A stretch of 64,000 nt of DNA from Moniliophthora roreri (Eukaryota > Basidiomycota > Agaricomycetes > Agaricales > Marasmiaceae), in the NCBI GenBank assembly GCA_001466705.2, contig LATX02000123.1, forward strand, positions 496,001 to 560,000, in the 5' to 3' direction. Of this stretch, positions 23,816 to 34,564 are shown piece after piece (the first letter of the stretch is position 1; every line of letters starts with the position of its first letter). Both the position numbers and the translations under genes were made by a program. The notes below the pieces were generated by a model. That model was given only the letters and a program-made list of their open reading frames with translations. It made no database searches and was not told where the DNA came from.

Positions 23816-24059
23816 GACTGTTGATAAAGTTGACAGAGTGTCTTCACTGTAGAGTGTCAAATGAATTCTAATAGATAACAATGTCTTCATTTATAATAGT
23901 CAGAGTTCTTTGCAGTCAATGCATGGAGAATTGAGCAAATGAATACTACAAATCCATAAGTCATGATTCTAGGGAATGAGGAGTACAGAATGTACCTTTG
24001 AAAGAAGGTGAGATTATATTGTTATTGTATCCCTGATACTCAGAGACTGGCATTAGGAG

Positions 24060-24893
24060 TCCAGTTGGTGCTCAGACAAGGCTTGCTGGATATGTAGACA
24101 TGGTATGTCTTTGCACTCTAAAGAGATGTCACTGTACCAACAAGAACACAACAGATCAAAGAAATTATTACCTCTGGAAAGATTGGTAAAATCATGTCCA
24201 CTTCATTCATAAGTTGAGTGCTTTGTACACCTGCATGTTACCTGACCTGCTTCTATAGATTTGTTCCTTTCCCCATGAATTAGTCATGTGGGGGGGCCTC
24301 AAGTGTCCACCTCATTCACATATGCACTCTCTGCCTCCAATAGTGTTACCCTTCTTGAAGTAGGAGGCAGCCATTTGATCAATGTGTTCCACTACATACT
24401 TGGACCCATTGAATTATCATCCATCTCAACTGGGCTCTTTGCAAACCAGTATGCAACTGTGGAGGTTGTCAATTCTGTTAGCAGACAACCTGCTGGGGAG
24501 GTCCATAAACAAGAGACACCTCACCAACTGGCATTCTCCAGATCATTCACTTCTGGTGCAGTGTTTACTGTGCATCTGCAAGCAGCATTGCCAGCTGCCA
24601 GTTTGTTGCCATTCTTATGGGTGATTGACAGGGAGACAGGAAGTCTCAAGACTGAAGAGAACATGCCATTTGTCCTGACTGCGAAACCTGAAGTGTATCT
24701 GAATGGCAAAATAGTTGAGATCAAGGAGGAGTTGCCATTCCAGAAGATTTCTCATGCTTAGGAAGAGTTTGCAGATGCCAGGGAACAACATGGAGGGAAT
24801 CATGCAACTTTAGAAGATGCATTAGCTACTAAGAAAGTTTTGGAGACAATCAGAGAGAGGGCTACTCCCAGAACTCTCCAAGTTGTTGATTAG
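24060..24893 (+). pseudogene. Gal80-like NAD(P)-binding oxidoreductase, decayed C-terminal part
   Basis: The long frame from 24288 reads as the C-terminal domain of Gal80-like Gfo/Idh/MocA-type oxidoreductases: LLEVGGSHLINVFHYILG, then FLWVIDRETGSLKTE and PEVYLNGKIVEI. An in-frame TAG at 24759-24761 interrupts it. The same frame then continues in coding style (EEFADAREQHGG, LEDALATKKVLETI) to the stop at 24891-24893. Upstream pieces in other frames continue the family backwards: IKEIITSGKIGKIMSTSF at about 24155-24208 and VGAQTRLAGYV near 24066. The Rossmann N-terminus is missing or unrecognisable. Such enzymes bind NAD(P) and act on sugars or regulate galactose genes; this copy is dead. CpG is nearly absent, although its family is not a transposon family. 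Confidence 0.7.
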
Positions 24894-24967
24894 ATAGTGA
24901 AAACTATACCTAGTCAGTATTTATGCCGTGAGAAATTTGGGCGCCCGATAGGCGTCAATCCGCCGGA

Positions 24968-24972
24968 CCAAT
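24968..24972 (+). promoter_or_regulatory. CCAAT box upstream of the WD40 gene
   Basis: CCAAT (in GGACCAATCAGAA) lies about 62 bp before the chosen start codon at 25034, just inside the CpG-normal region. CCAAT boxes bind the HAP/NF-Y complex in fungi. Only the motif and position support this. Confidence 0.4.
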
Positions 24973-25033
24973 CAGAACCTTGTTCCTGAAATTCCGCTAC
25001 CGATCTTGGTCGTCGTACACGGGGACGACATTC

Positions 25034-28000
25034 ATGTCGAAACGGCGCATATCGTACACTATCCCCGCTGCTACCGACCAAGTCCCTCATCTTAAATTTC
25101 CACCAGCAGGGGCATCACGATTCGGCCAAACGGGCCCATGGCTAATACCTGCAGATCCATCTCCGTCTTCTTATTCGCAGCATTCTCACCGTGACAATGG
25201 CGTACGGCAGCTTCCAACACCCAGACACCCTCGCCATCGCTTGGGAGTATCCTCTCTCGCTCTAGACACGTCAACACAGCTTGCCTCTGGATCATACTCC
25301 CCAGAAGGAATACTTCATTCTGGCGGTCGAGATGGAATGATTGTCTCCTGGGATTTGCACCTCAAAATGCGGTCGAAAGCAAAGAATGGGACACGCATTG
25401 GAAAGGACCAGTCGCGGTACAGATGGGAGCTTATGACAGGGTGGGCAGATGATGTGCTTGATGAGGAGGGTGATGATGATGAGTTCGGCGACGGAGATGT
25501 GCTCGGAGAAGTTACTAGCAAGCGGAAGGGATTGCGAGAAGATGAGGGAGATGAATTGCCTTATGAACATCGCTGGACGATGGATTGGAGCGGAGAGGGC
25601 AAGGTGACGCCTTCGACGTTCAGGCAGTGTGCCCAGATGCATACGGAATGGATCAACGACCTTGCCTTGTGTAATTGCAACCAAACCGGTATGCAAATTT
25701 TTTCCTTTCGAGGCCACTTTTAACTCTCCCTGTAGTTGTTTCTGCTTCTTCAGACGGTACACTAAAAGCTTGGAATCCACATTCTCAGTACGCGCCAGAG
25801 ATCTCTGTTTTTGGGCAGCATAGCGACTATGTTCGTTGTTTGGCTGTTTGGTACGTTTCATCCTTCTATGATTCATCTTCATCTCACCATTACCTTTGCA
25901 GTCGAGAACAAAACTGGGTAGCTTCCGGTTCTTTTGACCGAACGATAAAGCTTTGGGATCTATCGCGTTCAGCTTCACCTACGCCTACTGTGAATACACC
26001 ACCACCGACTCCATTGGTTACTCTGAGTACTGCCGAAAAAGACAACACGAAATCAAGCGTATACGCAATTGCTGCGGACCCGTGTGGCCATGTAATAGCA
26101 AGCGGAAGCCCCGAACGAATCGTGAGGATATGGGATCCACGGAGTGGCAAAACGACAGGAAAACTAGTCGGGCACACCGACAATATCCGTGCAATCCTCA
26201 TCTCGGACGATGCGCGATATTTGCTCACAGCATCGACCGATGCCTCTGTCAAGTTATGGTCATTGTCATCTCCCCAGCGGTGCTTGCACACATTTACGCA
26301 TCATACCGATTCTGTATGGGCGCTATACTCAACGCATCCGTCGTTGGAAATATTCTATTCGGGAGACAAGAGCGGGCTTGTGTGCCGGGTGGATGTGAGT
26401 GGTGTAGAGGATAATACGAGGATAGCAGTTGGCGCTGGTAGCACAAGCGTGAGCACTATTGATGGAAGTGGTGCCGGGTTTGACATGGTCACAAGTAGTA
26501 TGGATGTTGGACACGGAGAGTGCATTCTTGTCGCTTCTGCTGGAGAAGGTATAGATCGTATGGTGGTATTGGACGATAAACTTCTTTGGACTGCGTCAGG
26601 TACGAGTTCGGAGGTGAAGCGGTGGAGACTACCACCTACAGCCAATTCCAGGCTCCGCGGGAGGGCGAAAACCGGAGACGACGATGATGTCGGGACTAGC
26701 AGGAGCAGGAGTGCCAGTCGAGATGAGGAAGGAGTTCTCAATGAATCACCTATATCACTACATGCACCTCTTCCTCCAGCGCCTCAAAGATCATCACGGT
26801 CTTATTCATCACACCCACACTCAAGACATACCCAATCACACTCGCAATCTCGATCACCTCATCCCCTTCCATCTGTGCCTCGCTCCAATACAGCACGATC
26901 TCAGAGCGGAAAAGTTCCCCTTGAGTCGCTTATTCGCCTACAATTTGCTAATGATGCATTCGCCCTTTTACCCAGCTCTCACTCCCAGATCGGATCAATT
27001 GGACGAGAGGCTGATGTGGCTACGTTATACAGCGTCGGAGGAGGCAGAGCACAGAGTCCCCATAGAATGTCTGTGGGGAGTATAAGAGCGCAAAGTCCTC
27101 AACTTGTGCGACAGATATCCGAACCTGTATTAGAAGTCAACAGAGAGCTAGCTTCAGAAGCTGTTCCCTTCTGCTCTGATGGTCCAGACTCGGTCATCCC
27201 TGGAGATAATGGGTTAGTCAGGTTCGTCTCTCTTTTGGCCATTCAGTCTTTATGTCGCTAAACTAGCTTGAAAAATCCACAGGTGTATCATTCTCAATGA
27301 CCGTATACACGTCTTGACTGTTGATACAGCAGGCGAAGTTGGTGTGTGGGATATTGTCCGTGGAATATGCCTAGGCGTCTTTCCAAGATCCTCGTATACT
27401 TCGCAAGCGTTGAACGAGCACTGGAGTCCTCGTGAAGCTCTGGAAACAGTGCGTGAACGCATCGAAGGCGAGGCTGTGGTTCTGCCTTGGGCAACGGCAG
27501 ATACGAAAGGTGGAGTGTTGACAGTTCATTTGAACGAGGATAGATGTTTTGATGCCGAGGTGTACGCGGATGAAGTTGGGTTTAGGGGAGAGAAGGGAGT
27601 TGGAGATGAAACGAAATGTACGTCCTTCCACATTAGACTGGCTCTGAAGCTGATCCTCAGATGCAGTGAACATTGGGAAATGGGCTTTGAAAAATCTCTT
27701 CTTAGGATTCATCCGGGAAGAGCAAAGGATGAGGCGGAAGGGTAGTGATAGGGATAGGGATAGCATCTCAACTTCACACTCGCACTCACATCACCGACAC
27801 CGTCACCACCACGACCGCGACCGTGACCAACATCATCATGGTTCGTCAACCACTTCGCAATCCAGTAGCCCTTCTTCCATGTCATCCCCATCGCGAAGGT
27901 CCTCGATCCATCCTGTCACTAATTCACCGACCATGATTCCAGCTCTACCTCCTCCATCCCCGGCCTTGCAGCAACAAAGTCATGCTGCTTCACCTTTGGC

Positions 28001-29298
28001 GACGCCGTTGATTCCATTAGCTGCTCTCGCAAGTATCACTCAGACACCCGGCAACGATGCAACGCCTCTACCTCTTCGAAAACCTACGTTGAGACGATTG
28101 CGATCTGGATCTGTGATGAGTGGTGGTGTAGGCGAATCGAGTGAGTCCGGTGACAATACAACTGCAGCTGGCGGGGCAGCTTCCCCTACACCCCTTCCTA
28201 CGAATCGAGAACCCTCGGACTATTTCTCTATCACTAGGCGACCAAGTGAGGCTAGCACGGGTGCAGACGAGAGCGGGGCCAGAGAGAAGGAGAAAGACGC
28301 TGTTGTGCCATCGACACCCGCAACGCCGTCAGGATTAATGGGAAGGCTAAAGAGCTTTGGAAAGACGAGAAAGGTGACCTTAGGTGCTGAACCTACTACG
28401 CCTGCCTTACCTGCGGTGCCGACGGGTGGTGGTGGGGAACAAAGTCAAGCCCAAGGTCAAGGTCAAGGTCAGGCACAGGAAACCTCTGTAGGTCTTAATT
28501 TTTCTTTGTACATTTGTGACGCTAAACTCGATAACACAGACAGCGTCCAATTCTGCAGAAAACGTCACTGCAACTGCCATACAGGCTATTCTGTCTTCTC
28601 CGCTCTCACCACCACCATCAGTTGAAGCACCGGTGCACTCTCTTCCCTCCAACATCACCTTGGTGATTTCTGAGGATTTCAAAACGCTCTATCGTGGAAC
28701 TGTCAATAACACGGGGCATGATGTTCATTTATTAGAGGAAGCAATGCCACTATGGCTTGCGGAGTATCTGCTTCTCAACAAGATACCAGGAAATGGACTG
28801 CAACCAATCAAAGTCAGCTTCATCCTGATGCCATGGCCAAGCAAGGATGGTGAAGGAGAACAGTTACCCGAGTTATTGAATATGTGAGTTCTATTCCAAT
28901 CTTGTAGTTTTCTGAGGAACCAATGTCCATACTCTTGCAGAACGCAGAGCAAGTTGACTGCCAGCCGATGGTTGAGGGTTAGAAAACTTGTCAATCATGT
29001 GCGTATCCGGTGACTGACAACTGCTACATTCCTAACCTTGATTTAAATCTAGGTGCAAGATAAACTTGAGAAGATTGCATCTTCCTCCAACGTCGCCATC
29101 TCGAGTTCACCTAGAGTATCCATCGATAGTCAAAATCAAGGTGGCCAACACGCGAGTAGACCTCGAGCTGAGGATGTATATGAGATCCTGTGCAACGATG
29201 TATTGTTGCCTCTGGATATGACATTGGCAGCCGTTCGGCAGTATGTATGGAGGCAGGCGTCGGAGTTAACGATGTATTATCGACTAAAGGCTCAGTAA
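25034..29298 (+). CDS. WD40 protein of the WDR48/UAF1 (Bun107) family
   Basis: Model: 25034-25688, 25736-25850, 25902-27221, 27283-27617, 27667-28487, 28540-28883, 28941-28998, 29053-29298, giving 1297 codons with all introns GT-AG. The start gives [11 protein letters not shown], like the family N-terminus. WD40 repeats fill the first half ([54 protein letters not shown]); a further WD motif ([11 protein letters not shown]) follows a long Ser/Arg/Pro-rich insert. The C-terminal domain (DUF3337 type) has [18 protein letters not shown] and ends in a ubiquitin-like segment ([15 protein letters not shown]). WDR48 and fission-yeast Bun107 bind and activate ubiquitin-specific proteases (USP1/12/46, Ubp9). 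The protein is longer than the animal form because of low-complexity inserts (Ser/His-rich near 27760-27900, QGQGQG at 28455). The acceptor at 27666 was chosen over 27660 because it gives the family-like KLNIGKW. Confidence 0.9.
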
Positions 29299-29914
29299 AG
29301 GAGGCAAATTTGTAATCTTGTTTATTCTGCTCAAGCAATGTAGAAGTAGTGGATGTGTAGTGGATGTGCTTGTATACCCTGTTCGTTTGCATACCAAAGC
29401 GAAACTAGTAGTTCTACCAGTCTACTCTTACCTCGGTTCACTTGCTAGACCTAGTAGTATGTCAAGAAAATGACCAGGAGTCATACCCGCAAAACGTCGA
29501 CTATTCCAACAAACGCATCAAGCGCGTCTTTCTTACTCTCTTTGGAGTCCTGACCTTGACTTTGACAGAGAATCTACATTGTAGGGAACAGCGTCATCAA
29601 CAGGACTATTGTGCGCGTCTCGCTCTGGGGATAGAGTTCAGATATTGATATCACACGAATCACAGTGCTAGCAGATGTCGACGCCAAAGGGGAACAACGA
29701 CATTCTTCTCGGCCTATGTTAGACCAATCCTCGTTTGCCTGAGCATATGCGTTTGTGCGTTGGTTCGAACCGCTCGCTCGTCACCAAAATGGAGTAGCTC
29801 GGAGATGCGATTTGGAATAGTTGTCGACCGATGATACCCTATAGACTAACGATACATGAAAACGACCTAGCATTAAATAGATACAAACTGCCCAGATGCT
29901 CCCCGATGCTACTA
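29299..29914. other. intergenic region between convergent genes
   Basis: This is shared 3' space between the WDR48-type gene (+) and the F-box gene (-). Only short frames occur and nothing else was recognised. Confidence 0.6.
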
Positions 29915-30958
29915 CTACCACCTGCAGACAACGACCTCCTCTCCAAAGTCCGGCGCATGGGAGACTCGACGCTTCTGTCGTTTGCCAATCTCGGTTTGGC
30001 CCGGCTTATCTGTCTCCTTCAAGTTCGAGACCTGATCATACATTTTTCGCAACCGTGTACGCCATTCATCGGGAACCCCCTCATCTGCCAGCATTTCCAA
30101 TCCTCCCAGGCCCTGATATTGCACGGCATGAAACCAAAGATTCTGCTTCCAATCCACCTCAAAGTCTGGACCAATCGAGTGCATAACGGTCTGCCAGAGC
30201 CTTCTCCACCGAGAGCAGGTAAGAATGTGCCGGAGAACTTTCTGGTCCTCTGGCAGTCGCTCCTCTGCCTGAGGTGAATAGGGTCCAACTGCAAGGACTT
30301 CCAATCCCGGATATCCGCCTTTGCAAAACCAATCGGGAACGCAATACTTGATGTAATCGAGCCGAACACCAAGCTCGAATCGTGGTAGATTTTTCTCTGG
30401 TTCTAAATAGGCCTGCATCGACGACGAAAACAGTTCACCATAGATGATGATTTGATAGGCGGCCCTGTCGGAATCCGTGAGGATTGTCCAAGGTTCTGAC
30501 ACTCCACCATCCCAGAAGTCTGGGGTCTGATACCACTGATCTCCAGCCATTTTGTCGATTTTGTCTGAAAAGGAAGTGATCAGGGAGAATCTGACGAGGT
30601 GGAGACGCCTAATATCCTCGAGACTCAATCCAACTTTCTCAACGCAAAAATCGAGAAGTCCATCGATGCCCCCTTGAAATGCCTTCTGAAGCGCTTTGGT
30701 ATTTGAAGGAGATTGAAGCGCCCAATCACTGACTTGACGTGCCGTGGCAGCGACGAGAAGATGGGAAGAAAAGAATGTCGGTGACGATGCAGCTGTGAGT
30801 CGAAGAATGGTATTCGGACTGGCGGTCGAGAAGGCTCGGTACAATGTTCTGCACGTTGTCGAAGCTTCAGTAAAATCTTCGATATTCCGAAGGTACAAAG
30901 GCAAAGAGCATAATATTTCGATTGGCAGGTCGAGGAGCTGCATGATGGGAAGGGACAA
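29915..30958 (-). CDS. F-box domain protein
   Basis: Single-exon frame of 347 codons, start MSLPIMQLLDLPIEILCSLP. Residues about 8-50 form an F-box (LLDLPIEILCSLPLYL then CRTLYRAF). The rest is an unassigned helical region with several Trp (DQWYQTPDFWDGGVSEPW) and a basic end. F-box proteins hand substrates to the SCF ubiquitin ligase through Skp1; mushrooms carry very large, variable families of them, so the substrate cannot be guessed. It is transcribed away from the P450 gene, sharing about 200 bp of upstream DNA with it. No intron is needed. An internal Met at position 6 is an alternative start. Confidence 0.8.
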   Translation of the reverse strand: MSLPIMQLLDLPIEILCSLPLYLRNIEDFTEASTTCRTLYRAFSTASPNTILRLTAASSPTFFSSHLLVAATARQVSDWALQSPSNTKALQKAFQGGIDGLLDFCVEKVGLSLEDIRRLHLVRFSLITSFSDKIDKMAGDQWYQTPDFWDGGVSEPWTILTDSDRAAYQIIIYGELFSSSMQAYLEPEKNLPRFELGVRLDYIKYCVPDWFCKGGYPGLEVLAVGPYSPQAEERLPEDQKVLRHILTCSRWRRLWQTVMHSIGPDFEVDWKQNLWFHAVQYQGLGGLEMLADEGVPDEWRTRLRKMYDQVSNLKETDKPGQTEIGKRQKRRVSHAPDFGEEVVVCRW

Positions 30959-31157
30959 GGCGTGATACGGTTCAACGGCAAAACATCTCGAGCATCACTA
31001 CCATCACCCGCATTACCGTCCCCGTAATACAATTCAACTCTCAGGCCTGTGCTCCCGTTCTATTCTAGTCTGCAGTCATACTTGATGGTCAGCAGGGCTG
31101 TGGAAAATAAAATTTCACAGCAGCCTGAACTGGGTCTGCTCTTGCCAGGCTGTTTCG

Positions 31158-33118
31158 ATGCAGCTCGATACATTCTCGGTCTCCCTGATAGTACTCACAG
31201 CACTAGTTTTTGTGCTGAGCAAAGGGATATACTCGTTATGGATCGGTCCATACAATGAAAGCAACTTATGCGGTCCAGAGAGCAGCAACTTTCTCATGGG
31301 AAACTGGAAGGATGCATTCGAAGATGTGAGTAGAATCCTGGAACCTTATAGAAGGAGATCTACTGACCACTGCCTACAGGAAAGTGCGATGTTGGCCAGT
31401 CGTTTGATTGATCAGTACGGTCGACTATTTAGAATCAAGTCGCTTCTTGGAGGAAACGAAATCGTCTTGTCTGATTTGAAAGGTATCGCGTACATCCTTA
31501 AAAACGAAGTTTTATACCAGAAGCCGGAGCCCACCAGATATATGTTGAGTCGAATCACGGGTCACGGTGCGTGCTCTTTCATTTTCTCACCAGTGGACTG
31601 AATCCTTATGTACCTTCAGGCGTTCTCGTCAATGAAGAGGACAACCACAAGAGACAGCGTCGAGTCATGAACCCCGCATTTGGACCCGCCCAAATCAGAG
31701 ATATGACAGAGATATTTATGGAGAAATCTGTGCAGCTGCGAGACGCTTGGGCAGCGCAAATCAGCAGAGATAACGGCGCGGTCATGGTAAATGCACTATC
31801 ATGGCTCAGCAAAATGACCTTGGATGTAATCGGGCACGCGGGTCAGTAACGAAAACTTCATTATAGTATTAGCAGCAAGGACTCATTCTTATTTTCAGGG
31901 TTCGATTATCAATTCAACGCACTTTCCGGAAAGCCAAATGAATTCAACGAAGCCTTTACCCACATAATGGAAAGTGGGAACCACATCACTCCAGGTCTTT
32001 TGCTAAGGATGTTCGTTCCATCAATCAGGTCATTCGTAAGTCTTTTTCCTTTTTATCTATGGAAATCCGTGGATGATCACCCTTCTGAAGCCCGAAACAG
32101 ACCGGTTCCTGCGTCAAGCGCAAGCTACCTCGGCACGTATTGGCCGCGAGCTGCTAGAAACTCGAAAGGCTATGGTGTCGGGGGGCAAAGACGGATACGG
32201 TCGCGACTTGCTGTCTTTGCTGATAAGATCGAATGCAAGCCCCGAAGTGCCACAAAATCAGAGGCTGTCCGACGAAGAAGTCATCGCCCGTAAGTATCAC
32301 TTACTTCTAGATGGTATTGCTCTCACAAAGTACAGAGGTTCCAACTTTCCTTGCTGCCGGACATGAAACAACCAGCACCGCAACCACTTTCACCCTCTTC
32401 GCCCTCTCTTCATCGCCCTCTGCCACCGAAATTCAATCCAAGCTTCGCGCCGAACTCCTCTCTGTTCCCACGGACAACCCTACGATGGATCAGCTAAATG
32501 CCCTCCCCTATCTTGACTGTGTTGTTCGAGAAAGTTTACGTTTGTACGCGCCCGTGCCGACGACGTCCAGAGTTGCCACGCGCGATGACATTATCCCACT
32601 CGCTGCTCCGTATCGGGACAAATATGGTACATGGCACGATGAGTTCAGAGTGCGCCGGGGGCAGGAAATCCAAATCCCAATCTTTGCGATCAACAAAGAT
32701 ACCAAAATCTGGGGATCTGATGCAACTGAATTCAGGTATGTATCGTGTTTTTCAAAAACGGTCCCGATCTGAATAATTTGTAGACCTGAACGGTGGAACA
32801 GCCTTCCTGAATCGGTGAAAGACATCCCGGGAATTTGGGGTAACATGATGACATTTTTGGGTGGCTCACATGCATGCATTGGATGGAGGTTTGCGTTGGT
32901 TGAGTGAGTTGCTTCTTTTCAGGATTATGGTTCACGCATTCAAATGCTCAAGGGATTTTAGGATGAAAGCTTTGATCTTCACGCTTATTCGCGCCTTTGA
33001 GTTTGAGCTGGCGATACCGAAGGAAGACGTATTGATTAAGAAGGCTTTCCCGGTTCATAGGCCTTTCGTGAATGGTGTTGGTAACGAGCTACCATTAAAC
33101 GTACGACTAGTCCAGTAA
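31158..33118 (+). CDS. cytochrome P450 monooxygenase
   Basis: Model: 31158-31325, 31380-31566, 31620-31841, 31899-32035, 32091-32289, 32336-32735, 32784-32903, 32962-33118, giving 529 codons. An N-terminal membrane anchor (residues about 5-25, [17 protein letters not shown]) is followed by the I-helix oxygen-binding motif AGHETTS, the K-helix ExxR in RESLRLY, PERW, and the heme loop [13 protein letters not shown] with the ligand Cys. All catalytic motifs are present, so the enzyme is probably active at the ER with a P450 reductase. Substrate is unknown; the motif set resembles the large mushroom P450 families near the CYP4 clan, but I assign no CYP number. The first intron (54 nt) has no stop and keeps frame, so its retention would add 18 residues. 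Its removal gives the family-like [13 protein letters not shown]. Confidence 0.93.
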
Positions 33119-34564
33119 TTTCAACTATATGTCTACGTGCTCTTTTTATGCGACCATAACCCCCTGTATACCTCATCATATGTCGTTTTTCCAATTAAGA
33201 CTGGGGTGGTTCAAGTTACGCGTTGCCGTCTGATCAGGGCACATCTCTATTTCAGCACGTGATCGTGGTGGCCTTGACCTTTCGTCTAACTCTGAGAGTC
33301 AAAGTCTCATCTGCTGTTTCCAACCTCTTTGGTACCCAATCAATTACAGGACTCACTCTCATGTTCTCCGTTGAAATGGAAGAAAGCGACTATCAAAAGA
33401 AAACGTTCATCTCGGTTTAGGGAAGGCTCACAGTCGGCCGACTCTGTGAGACTCCGACCACGTAAACTCACAACAGCCAGCAGAATGATTAACTACGGGC
33501 CCAATAAGCTGAGTTTTGAGGAAATTCTGGGGCTGTTTCGGAAAACACGATGAAACCAATTTGACAGCGGTTTTTCGAAATCACTGCACACTTCGATGAT
33601 CTGTGTGGTGCTACTGTGCATTGATAGGACTGATGGTCTTCCTTTCACTTCGACTCTTGCTATTCCTGTGTCTACTCAAGTTCGGGCCTGTACCATGGTA
33701 CGATTCTTTTACCTTCTTCATTGGTTCGTGAATCGCCTCACATCAATGAATAGCCATGGAGCACAGACATATATGCCCAATGACAACGTCGATTCTCTCT
33801 TCATGAGATCTAGCGTCAACAACTGGTTCCAAAGATTCTATCTCTATCATCGGGGGCCCAGATTCGATGGCGCGATACCGTGTAATAGGATTCCTGACGT
33901 ACGGGCGTTGACAAGGCTTCGAACTTCAAAGACTCCAGGCGCTCCAGGCTCAACATTCGACATCTCGATACACTTATCCCTGAAACCTCAGAGGCCGTGT
34001 GCTGCGATGCTCTAGGCTTACCCCAGCACCTACTTTGAGATCTTGATGCTTTTTTCACATTGGGTTGGGTCAACTCTGCGCGCAATTATGTACCGCGTAT
34101 TCTTTCATCCCGCGGTGTTACCCTACACCTTGATTTATCCGGAGCGTTGATTAGAGTCTAACCCTTTGTGGTATAAATCATGATGAGTCCCAAAAATGTG
34201 AGGATCCCGATTGATCACTGATATGGTGGTGAGTAACCTCGTGTTCGTGAAAATGTGAAGGAAATTTACATTTACCTTTCAAGTAGCCTTTAGGCGTTGG
34301 AACTTCGCGACCGAGGGGGAGACTGGTGGAAACGTGTTTACAACGTGTTTATCGACGTTGCTATCACGCCGCACGCCATAACCGGAACCTGTTCCTCTTT
34401 TCCCACGCAATTGAGACTGACCAATATCGATCATGATCTTGCTCTTCTCCGCAAAAAAGTGACTCGAATTGACAGAGTTGCTGTTCTGCTTTGACCTCTC
34501 AGCTAACTTGATCTGGTAACCCGGCACAAATTAGGAACTCAGTTACGCAAATTGGGCGAAAAAT
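33119..34564. other. long intergenic region, no supported gene
   Basis: Open frames up to 139 codons (33596-34015) exist but show no domain, no convincing splice structure and no repeat partner within the window. The stretch should include the P450 3' UTR and the promoter of the DUF6699 gene at 34565. Confidence 0.5.

Larger units (their letters stand above)
1..24925. other. CpG-depleted, transposon-rich block
   Basis: Across this stretch the dinucleotide CG is nearly absent; by eye I find only about twenty, for example near 5490, 5692, 7988, 9281, 10870, 16271 and 24682, where a random sequence of this composition would carry many hundreds. TG and CA are correspondingly frequent. CG becomes common from about 24925, upstream of the first intact gene. 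The block contains transposase and integrase remnants, a large inverted repeat and decayed genes, so it looks like silenced repeat DNA. In several mushrooms CpG methylation of transposons is established, and its deamination gives this signature; methylation here is inference. Arginine codons in the surviving frames are almost only AGA/AGG. Confidence 0.9.

Noticed and set aside
25292..25978. 228-codon minus-strand frame opposite the WD40 gene
   Set aside because: It lies antisense to exons with clear WD40 family sequence and shows no domain; a shadow frame.
33596..34015. 139-codon plus-strand frame
   Set aside because: No domain, no splice structure, no conservation evidence inside the window.
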